64,000 nucleotides of DNA, taken from the NCBI GenBank assembly GCA_022793095.1, contig JAAWCD010000109.1, forward strand, positions 52,260 through 116,259, read 5' to 3'. Made by a program: the position numbers and the translations under genes. Positions 7,822-16,200 of this stretch are shown in pieces. Below the pieces are notes generated by a model, which saw nothing but the letters and a program-made list of their open reading frames with translations, was not told where the DNA came from and made no database searches. Position 1 is the stretch's first letter. Each line of letters opens with the position of its first letter. This DNA is from Oscillospiraceae bacterium (lineage in GTDB: Bacteria > Bacillota > Clostridia > Oscillospirales > Oscillospiraceae).

Positions 7822-7856
7822 AAGCGTTTCCCCCAGTCCAGGAGGAAACGCTTCTA
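7822..7856 (-). terminator. Terminator of the EutS/EutP-like operon
   Basis: AAGCGTTTCC and GGAAACGCTT form a stem between the convergent thioesterase and EutP-like genes. Reading on the minus strand the stem is followed by TTGTTTCGC, so it serves that operon best, and may also act on the plus strand. Confidence 0.7.
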
Positions 7857-7858
7857 CG

Positions 7859-8374
7859 CTATATCAGGCCGAACCGGGAGGCGTCTTCCCACTCCGTAAG
7901 GCCGAGAGCCTGCCGGGCCTTTGCCTGCTGCCAGGTCAGCCGGATAGGGTCCTCCTCCAGGTAGGCAGTCAGCTCCGCCAGCCCCTCGCGGGTGGAGCTG
8001 CTCACCTCGAAAATACGCTCACAGCCAGAATTGACCATCCAGTTCCGCACCATCGGGACGTTGGCGAAGGGAGAGTCAATTTTTGTGATGATGCCAATAA
8101 GAGGCCGGTTCGTAAAGCACTGACAATCCGCCTCAAACACGCTGAACGGTTCATCCGCCGCCATCAGAAGGGCCAGTACGTCGGCTTCAAAGGAGAAGCA
8201 GGCAAGGCCCAGGCCACACCGCTTGGTCTCCGCATACTCGCCGGGAGAGTCAATGATAAACTCCTCTGTGTTGGTGTATTGCGTCTTCTGGTAGTGAAGC
8301 TCTTCCCCCTTCAGCGCCTGGGTCAGGGATGTCTTCCCCGCCTCGCTTCGCCCCATCAAAAACAGCTTCTTCAT
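7859..8374 (-). CDS. EutP/PduV-type P-loop NTPase
   Basis: A 171-residue protein of the EutP/PduV family, found with ethanolamine and propanediol microcompartments. The Walker A motif GRSEAGKTSLTQAL lies at residues 7-20 and the G3-like segment EEFIIDSPGEYAE follows near 36-48; IITKIDSP near 90 is the G4-like (T/NKxD) element. These small NTPases are thought to help organise or place microcompartments, and their exact role is not settled. I start at ATG 8374 because GGAGGAATAGCT precedes it. The gene follows the EutS-like gene by two bases, so all three genes form one operon. Confidence 0.85.
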   Translation of the reverse strand: MKKLFLMGRSEAGKTSLTQALKGEELHYQKTQYTNTEEFIIDSPGEYAETKRCGLGLACFSFEADVLALLMAADEPFSVFEADCQCFTNRPLIGIITKIDSPFANVPMVRNWMVNSGCERIFEVSSSTREGLAELTAYLEEDPIRLTWQQAKARQALGLTEWEDASRFGLI

Positions 8375-8376
8375 AG

Positions 8377-8808
8377 CTATTCCTCCGTGATGCCGCACAC
8401 CGTAAAGTTCAGCTCATACCGGAAGAAATCAATCACCCCTTCCAAGGCGCTTCTCACATGGGCGCGCCGGCCCAGAAGAATGACGGTTCCGCTGAACCGG
8501 TCCAGAAAGCCCAGCTCAATATGTCCGTTCTTCGTGGCAACATCAGCAGCCACAACAGCCGCGTCCGCCGGCGTGAGATGCAGAAGGCCAATGGATTCCC
8601 CCGTGTGGTCCTCCCCCAGATGGGTTCCAATGTGAAGGCCCAGATTCTGATATATCCGGGTTTCTGAAACGCCGATGAGCTGGGCCAGGGAGATTTCTTT
8701 TCCGGGAACCTTCACGCAGACCAGACGCAGCCTGTCTTCCTTCAGCTCGCTGTACGTTCGCGCATAGATCTTTTCCAGGAATTCCTCCCTTGTCATTCGA
8801 TCTCCCAT
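8377..8808 (-). CDS. Microcompartment shell protein, EutS/PduU type
   Basis: A 143-residue protein with the circularly permuted BMC domain of EutS/PduU. Residues 26-55 (RLVCVKVPGKEISLAQLIGVS) and 65-125 (ESIGLLHLTPADAAVVAADV, ELGFLDRFSGTVIL) follow the family closely. EutS/PduU hexamers form a shell facet with a small beta barrel over the pore. It has an extra N-terminal stretch of about 20 residues compared with its neighbour at 8820-9182. Two possible starts lie 12 bases apart (8808 or 8796). It is a paralogue of the next gene upstream. Confidence 0.85.
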   Translation of the reverse strand: MGDRMTREEFLEKIYARTYSELKEDRLRLVCVKVPGKEISLAQLIGVSETRIYQNLGLHIGTHLGEDHTGESIGLLHLTPADAAVVAADVATKNGHIELGFLDRFSGTVILLGRRAHVRSALEGVIDFFRYELNFTVCGITEE

Positions 8809-8819
8809 AGCAGAACTTC

Positions 8820-9182
8820 CTATCTCTTCGTGATCTTACAGACGACGTATCCCAACACGTCGCGGAAATAGGCCACAACCTCAGTCATGGCGGCTGTCAC
8901 GTCAGCAATGTCTCCTGTGATAATCATCGTGCCGGTGAACCGGTCCGCGAAGCCCAGATAGACGTCTCCGCTTTTTACCGCAATGTCGGAGGCGATGACG
9001 GCAGACTCCGGCGGCGTCAGATTCATAATCCCAATGGCGCAGCTCCCGTAATCAATGGACGGATTCAGCCCCAGCTTTTGATAGATAACCGGCGCAGGAC
9101 CGCCTATCACATGGGCAAATGTGATTTCTTTTCCCGCCACCGTCTCCTGTACAATTCGGATTTGGTCATGCGTGTCACTCAT
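8820..9182 (-). CDS. Microcompartment shell protein, EutS/PduU type
   Basis: A 120-residue EutS/PduU shell protein, the first gene of this minus-strand operon. IRIVQETVAGKEITFAHVIG is the typical N-terminal permuted strand and helix, and CAIGIMNLTPPESAVIASDI and VYLGFADRFTGTMIITGD make up the rest of the BMC fold. It shares the operon with a second EutS-like protein and a EutP-like NTPase. No BMC-H/T/P shell gene or core enzyme is present within the window, so any full compartment must draw these from elsewhere in the genome. Confidence 0.9.
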   Translation of the reverse strand: MSDTHDQIRIVQETVAGKEITFAHVIGGPAPVIYQKLGLNPSIDYGSCAIGIMNLTPPESAVIASDIAVKSGDVYLGFADRFTGTMIITGDIADVTAAMTEVVAYFRDVLGYVVCKITKR

Positions 9183-9476
9183 ATCGGCTCGTGCCCCCTG
9201 ACATTTTCTCTATTAAGCATAAAATTCCAGTTCCATTATTCAGAATATTAGTTTTTTTGCTCAAACTCAACTTTTTTACACCATATCACATCTGCCCCCA
9301 AAAGTCAACCGAATCCCTGGCTATGACCGGCGGCAGGACGTAGGATTGTCAAACATATTGGACGAGGAAGCTAAAGGGAGAAAGGAAATTGAGGGGTCTC
9401 AGCCGGCAAGTTGTTGGAGGGACAACAGCAAGCTGCATTTCAAAGCCGGCCAATCGCGGAATCTGCAATTTTCCTC

Positions 9477-9504
9477 TTGACGAAATAGAAAAATGTGATA
9501 TAAT
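9477..9504 (+). promoter_or_regulatory. Promoter of tRNA-Ser
   Basis: TTGACG at 9477-9482 and TATAAT at 9499-9504 have a 16-base spacer, 57 bases before the mature tRNA. The rest of 9183-9476 holds no gene I can support. Confidence 0.8.
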
Positions 9505-9560
9505 ATCTTTTGTTCGATACTCATACTCCCAAACGCATCTGTTTTGCAGAGCACTGCCAC

Positions 9561-9651
9561 GGAGAAGTGGCTGAGTGGTCGAAGGCGCACGATTGGAAAT
9601 CGTGTGTACGTTGATAGCGTACCGAGGGTTCAAATCCCTCCTTCTCCGCCA
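9561..9651 (+). tRNA. tRNA-Ser (anticodon GGA)
   Basis: GGAGAAG at the 5' end pairs with CTTCTCC at 9641-9647, followed by G and an encoded CCA. The anticodon loop carries GGA at 9595-9597, the long variable arm (TGTACG...CGTACC region) marks a class II tRNA, and GGTTCAAATCC is the T arm. The 3' end is the left copy of the direct repeat found again at 44828-44884, which suggests use as an integration site. Confidence 0.95.
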
Positions 9652-9685
9652 ACACAAACCCCTTGGAACTGTAAGGTTCCAAGGG
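9629..9685 (+). repeat. Left direct repeat (attL-like), tRNA-Ser 3' end plus terminator
   Basis: These 57 bases, from the T loop of tRNA-Ser through most of its terminator, recur at 44828-44884 with three differences; the inner 50 (9636-9685) differ by one base. Integrases that use tRNA 3' ends create such duplications. Confidence 0.7.
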
Positions 9686-9692
9686 GTTTGTG
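9653..9692 (+). terminator. Terminator of tRNA-Ser
   Basis: CACAAACCCCTTGGAAC and its exact complement flank a six-base loop (TGTAAG), giving a 17-bp stem. The run after it (CTGTTGTTTG) is only moderately T-rich. Confidence 0.8.
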
Positions 9693-10159
9693 CTGTTGTT
9701 TGACCCTTACGGGATTTTTATAAGGTAGTTGTATTGTACCTGACTGCGGCGGACAGTTCAAGCAGCTTGAAACGAGCGAGTTTTCGGGGAGCGTGGACAA
9801 GGAGCGAAGCGACTGTCTCTCTTTTTGAACTTGCTGTCAGGTCAGTACGATACAGCATGGGGTGGGAACACCCCGCCCTCAACAGGGCGGCTGCGACACG
9901 GCGCTTCATCTGGCGGACCAGGGAAAACCGTAACCATCATCGAAATGCAGCCGGAAGCGCCCAACGGCGGGACCAACGGCTACAAGCAGTTCACCCGGCA
10001 GGGCATTCCGGGAAAAGGGAGTCATAGTCCGGACGTATCTCAAATGCGTGGCGGTCCCGACGGCCACCCTGGCTGGGCCAAGGAACGCCAGCTGATTGCG
10101 CGAAGCGGAAAGTTTGTTCCGTATTTGTGTCTCTTTGTCGAAAAAATTCGGAATATGAC
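9693..10159. other. Gene-less stretch upstream of the RT gene
   Basis: This 467-base stretch contains no open frame that resembles a known protein. It holds several short GC-rich inverted repeats (for example GGGGTG...CACCCC near 9858-9875 and CCGCCCT...AGGGCGG near 9873-9892). Retron-like and some defence RT systems encode a structured RNA next to the RT, so this is one place to look for one, but nothing here proves an RNA. Confidence 0.3.
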
Positions 10160-10189
10160 TTGCACAGTCCCCACACTTCAAGGTATAAT
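10160..10189 (+). promoter_or_regulatory. Promoter of the primase-RT-nitrilase gene
   Basis: TTGCAC at 10160-10165 and TATAAT at 10184-10189 (18-base spacer) lie 46 bases before the start codon. The gene therefore appears to be transcribed alone. Confidence 0.75.
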
Positions 10190-10235
10190 TTTGTCATGAT
10201 TCATAAAATTTTCCGAGTTTGGGAGGGAACGCCGC

Positions 10236-13200
10236 ATGCCGTCCAAAAATCAGGATTACCACCGCTATATCAGAGAAAACGTCCCCCTGTCCGATGTCTG
10301 CGCCCGGCTGGACCTGTACACCAAGCAGCATGGGGTCCAGGTGCGGGCTCTGTGTCCCTTTCACAACGACCGGACGCCGTCGCTTCACATCTACCGCGAT
10401 CACTACCACTGCTACGTCTGTCAGGCCCACGGCGACCTCTTCAACCTCGTTCAGAAGGTCAACGGAGTCGATTTCCCAGGGGCTGTCGCTTGGGTCGAGG
10501 AGCAATTTCCCTTCGTGTTGGGCCAGAAGCCAGTCAAAAGTAAAGGCCGCAGGCAAAGCCAAACCCCCTTCCAGATTGCCTTGGACTATTATTCCGCCGG
10601 AAAATGTGTCGTTTCACCTGCAATAGCCAATAAACGGGGGTATCAGCCGGAATTTCTGCGAAAGGCGGAGGTCTACCAGACAGACGGGCATGTCCTCTGC
10701 GGCCACGCGGCGCGGGAGGAGCTGGACGCGCTGCTTTCAGCCCAGCTGATTCAGCGAGATGCCCGCGCCCGTCCGGAGGACCTTTCCCCTTATCAGGACT
10801 ACTTTTTCAAAGAACGGCTCCTGTTCACCCTGCGGGACGCTGGCCGGCGGGTAGTGGGCTTTGCCGGGCGAAGCACGTCAGAGAACGACAAGCCCAAATA
10901 CCTCTACACCAAAGATCTGCGAAAAAACGACCTGCTCTACCGGCTGGACAAGGTGATCGACCGCTGGAACCGGACGGAGGAGGCCGAGTGCAGCCTCTAT
11001 CTGGTGGAGGGCTTGTTCGACGCCCTGCGCCTGGAATCGCTGGGGCTGGACGCCGCCGCCGTGCTGGGCAGTCATCTGACAGACGGGCAGCTGCTCATTC
11101 TGGAACGGCTCGTGGAGCAGCAGCGGCAGCGGGGCCGGACGGTGGCGCTCCGCTGCTTCCTGGACTCCGACAAGGCCGGGGTGGAGGGCGCTTATCAGCT
11201 GATCCGGTCCGTCTGGCGGAGCGATATCCTGCGGGATACGCCGCTGGCCATGCTGTTGGACTCGACCGCCTTTCTAAACCCGTCGGAGGCCTCTCCCAAG
11301 GACCCGGACGAATTCCTGAAGGGCATGGAGAAGGACGCGGCTTCCGCGTGGCTGGAGAAGCGCCAGGTCCATCCGATGGAATTCCTCCTGCGGCGCTTTC
11401 TGGACCAGCAAAACCTGGCTTTTGACGGAGATGAGCTGGAAACGCAATGGGAAAATCTGCCTCTTTTGCCCAAGGTCCGGATTTTAAACCAGCTTTCCAA
11501 CCTGTTCAGCGAGACTGTCTGGAAGGAATTGCTGTCCTTTTACACCGAGCATGAAACGAAAAAATGCTTTGCCCTGACCCTGCTGGACCGCTATTTGCGG
11601 ACGAAAGCGGACCCGTTCTCCGAAACCGTCAACGCGGAAAAAGAGCCCCGCAACTCGCCCTACGCGCTGGCGCTGGAAATGGCGCGGACCGGATACAAGC
11701 AGGAATCCCTGCCTCTGGACGACGCCTCCTGGGACCGGCTGTCAGCGGGGATCGAGCTGGTGGGCCGGCACTTTGACCGTATGCTGCCCGGCCTCCGCAG
11801 CATGCCGCCCGCCCAGCCTCTGCTGGCCTTTTCCACCCCGAAGGACGAGGAGCAGGACCGGCTGAAGGCGCTGCCGGACCATGAGGAGCTGCTTTTGCAG
11901 CACTATCTGCTGAACGAGCTGCTTCGGGAGGATGTCTACCCGGGATATGCCCGGTCTATTCCCGCCGTCCGGCATGATCCCCTCGCCGGCGGCGCCTACA
12001 CCACCGGCCTGGGCTATGGAGACACATTCCAGAACACCGGCTATAAGGCGGTCAGCTTTGCCTATCAGGTGGACATGCCGGTCCTGCGGGGAGAGCGGAG
12101 GCCCTCCGACGGCCTGTTCCGGCACTACTACGACTGCTGGAAGGACTTTGTCTCCTTCCTGCGGGACGGCATTGAGCGGCTGGACGGCGATCGGATCTAC
12201 CGCGCCCGGCTGGACATTCGGGGCTATTACGACAACATCCGCAAGTATTCGGTCCGCGACGTGCTGATTGGCCCCCTGTCCGAGGCTTTCGGCTACGCGC
12301 AGAACGCGTTTCAAAAGCTGAACGACAACGGGGAGGACCGGCAGAAGCAGGCGGAAAAGGTGATCGACCTTCTGCTGGAGCGGCTTTTCGGCTGGTCCTA
12401 TCTGGACCCTCAGACCGGGGCGAAAACCGAAGCGCCGGACCCGCTGAGGGGCATTCCCCAGGGCCCGGCCCTCTCCGCCTACGCGGCGAATGTGCTGCTC
12501 TTCCCCCTGGACCGGGAGGTGTCCCAGTACGTCAATCAAGTGAACAGTGCGTGCGAAACCGGGACCATTCGGGTCCGCTATGCCAGATATGTGGACGACA
12601 TGATTATCCTCGCCTCGGACCCCGCTGTTCTGGCAAAAATCGAGGGCATCATCAACGATCGGCTGGGCGCTCTCGGTCTGGAGCTGAGCCCCAAGACAGA
12701 CCACCCAGACGCGGTGGAAAAGGAAGAGGCCCGCTGGTGGCTGCTGGACGAGCGGGGCGGGCTGGGCGTCTCCGCCGCGGGGTTTGTTCCCGAGGACACC
12801 CTGGACGAGCTCTGGGGGACGGGGTACGAGCCCTATGTGGTGGACCGGCACGACGCCCTCAATATTCTGAAAAGCGCCGCGGATATCCTGGACGCGCCGG
12901 AGCGGCGGTTCGACGAGGCCCTCACCGCCTGCTTCCGCACGGAGAACGTCCGCTTCCGGGACGCCTCCCGGCTGGCGGCTCTGCTGCTGGAGTATCTGCT
13001 GAATCAAGAGAGCTTGTCCGGCAGTCTCTATGAGGCTTTCTCCCGTGCGTGGCGGCGGGAGCGGCAGCAGATGGGCGTTCGCTCCATGCTCAGCCGGAGG
13101 GATGTGGAACCGCTGGCCTTCCTGGAGGGACTGCTGATTCTGCTCCGGCGCAATATTTCCGCGACCCTTCCGTCGGAGGAACAGGCGGCACGGCGGAAGG

Positions 13201-16200
13201 TCCAGCTGGAGGCGGCACGGCACATTGCCAACAGCGACAGTGTTGAGCGGGCGAGGAAGGCGTACGAGAAGGCAGATGGCAGAAACATCTCGCTTCTGGA
13301 GGTGAAAATCATTCAGCTCCGGGTGCTTTCCCTGCTGAGCCTGTCCATACCGCCGGAAGAAACTGACGTGAAACAGCTGATGCCGGAGAATATGGCTTCG
13401 GGTGTTCATCGGTATCTCCAGCGTTGGCAGTACATGCTGGTCAGCGGCCGGGAAAACCCGGTATGGGACAATCGCTTTCCCATTTTTCACGACTTTCCCA
13501 GTGACCATCTTGACGAGTTTCAATTATTCCACCATCTGACCGCCTGCCTGGGCTGCTGCACCAGGACGGAATGGTTCTGGGAGCTGGCCAGCCAATTCCG
13601 GAAATATACAAAGTCCGATGTTGGAATTTCCTCTGAATTACGGCAGATTGAGCAGATCTGGTTTTTACCGGGTGGGGAAGCGGTATTTGTAGATACGGAC
13701 CATGCCAGACTGGCCCTTCAGACCCTGAGCAACTTTCTCCAGCGAGATTGCCTGCCCAAGGTGATTTCCCAAAATCCGGCGATGTGTTCCGCACTTTTTT
13801 CGGAAGCGCTGGAGCTGATCTACCTGCCGGTTCCCCCGGTCCCGGAGTTCTCCTATCCGGGCATTTTTGCCCTCGACGAAAGGACGGCTTACCGTGCGGA
13901 AGTTGCCCCGAACGGGGATGAGCAGCCGGTGGTGCTTGATTGGGAGCAGTTGCCGGATTCCGCCTCGGAGCATTGGACTTCCTATCACGCCGGTCTGCCG
14001 GACGGCGGATGGCATGCCTTGACCTCGCCATTGCCGGAAAAAGCGGAGGAATGGACGCCCCGGCTGGCGGCAGATGCCGCGGACCTCTATGAAAAGCTGC
14101 GGGAGCTTCTCAAGAGGCCTGGTCCCAGCCCCATCCTGTCCCGCTATCATCTGTTCCTTGACAAAAAAGGTTCCCTGCGTACTCTGACCTATTACCACAC
14201 CGAGTGGAAAGAGCCCACTGGCGTGGCCCTGGCGGGGGGGAGTCCGTTCCTGAAATGGACGGCGCTGGACCGGGGGCCGGGAAAGGCGGAGCGGGCCGCA
14301 GCCCTGCTGTTGGAGGACCTGCTGGACCTGCGGCAGTATGCGGCTGGTGAAAATTTAAATTCCTCCAACCTTCTGAAGCTGCTCTCCTACGGCCTGGAAC
14401 GGCTGACCGGGCGGAAGATGAGCGCGCACCTGTCCGGGCTGAGCGAGCAGTCCTTTGCCCAGACGGTGCGGCGCACACTGGACCTCTGGCGGCGCTTCTC
14501 CAAGGCGTCCCCGGAGGAGGAACGGCTTGTTTTGCTGGAGGCAGCGCTGACAGACCGGCTGATGTCTGCCCGCCTGGACTGGCACCGGCCCGGCTTCCGT
14601 CCTGGAGAGGATTCCGCGTTCCTGGAACGGTGGGCCGCCATTGCGGTTCGGGTTGAGCTTCCCCGCCTGAGTGAGGTCCTGCCGGAACGCGCGGCGGCGG
14701 CCGGGCCGGACTTCCCCATGCGCCGCAGCGTGGCGGCGTGGCGGGCCATCGGCCTCCGCCTGCTTCGGCTGGCCCGGCTGGACGCTGTCCGCGCCCTGGG
14801 CGCGTCGGCCCTTCTGCGGGCGGTCTGCCTGGACCTTCGGATGCGGGTCCTGGAGTGCGTTCGGGCGCTGAGAAGCGGCGAACTGAAGCGTTTGAAAGAG
14901 TATCCGCTTCCCTTCCAGCTTTTGCAGGTCCAGGAGCCGGCGGCGCTCCTGGTTGACAGCGAGGAGCCCCCGCAGGCGCAGGCAGAGAAGCTGCTTCAGA
15001 TGATGGAGCGGTATCACGAGGGGGACGGCAGCTATCAGATGGAAGCCATCACGCCGGCGGGATGGTATCTGCTGCTGGCCTGGGTCCTGGAGCTGAACGG
15101 CGATTCCGTGTCTCCCCGCCTGCACCCGGAGCTGGAGACAGACCGGAAGGCCGAGGCGCGGGCGATCTGGGAGGAGGCCGGACAGCTGCTCTTCCCCCCG
15201 TCCTCCGAGGATGAGGAAGCAGCTTTTCCCTATCAGGGCCTGAAGCCGCTCCTTCAGACCGGAGAACAGGCGGACCGGATTCTGAGCCTGTTACACCGGC
15301 TGGACGAAATGCTGGATTTCACAATTTGCCGCAAACGCTCCAGCGGGCTGAGCTTCGGGAAGGGAAGTCCGCTGAAAATGCAGATGTCCCTGCAAATCGA
15401 TCCTTCGGTCAGGATGACCGTTCCCACCGGATTTGTCTCGTTTCTGCACGACAGCACACAGATGCCGGAATACGAAGGGAATGGAACGGAACGGGTTTGG
15501 ACGCAGACCATGCTGGGGGATCAGATCCTGAGTCTGGCGGTGGTGACGCGGAAAGCAGCCAACCTGGCCTGGGGCGAGCTGAGCCCGCCCCAGGAAGAGG
15601 CGCCAGAGATGGAGCCCCCCGCATCTCTTGAGCTGCGGGAAACCGCTCAAACCGTGTCCGAACCGGCGGCGCCGGAACAGCCGGAGCGGGCACAGTCCGG
15701 TTCGGAACGGCCTGACGCTGAAAAAGGGCCTGATCCGGAGACGCCGCTCCCGAAGGAGCAGGACGGCACGCCGTTTCGGTCTGCGCTGGGAAAATTGCAG
15801 CAAGCCCAGAAGCATTCCTGGACGCTGCGAAAAAATTTCAATGGGAATATCGACCGCATCGCGTTTTTCCAGTTCGACGCGGACGACAGCTACGTCCACC
15901 CCCTGGCGGAATGCTGCAATTGCCAGGAGGGAGATCCGCCGGTCTGGAAATGGAAGAAGGACCCTGTCCAATGGGACCGGGAGCAGGCGAAGGCCCACCA
16001 GCATCAGCTGTACAGCTGCGCGGAGCACCGCAGAAGGCAACTGCTGAAAGCCGTGTTCAACGCATGCGCCGGCTTCGATGTGGACATTCTGCTGCTGCCG
16101 GAGTATTCGGTCCGGATGGAAACCGTCCAGTGGATGCTGGAGTTTCTCCAGCGGGATACGAACAGATACCGCTTTTCCGTCTGGGCGGGTACCTGCCGGC

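Noticed and set aside
9349..9657. Small minus-strand frame across tRNA-Ser (contains RRRDLNPRYA)
   Set aside because: This is the familiar false protein read from the antisense of a tRNA-Ser gene.
11742..13523. 593-codon minus-strand frame inside the RT gene
   Set aside because: It lies opposite the Toprim-RT region and has no domain or ribosome site.
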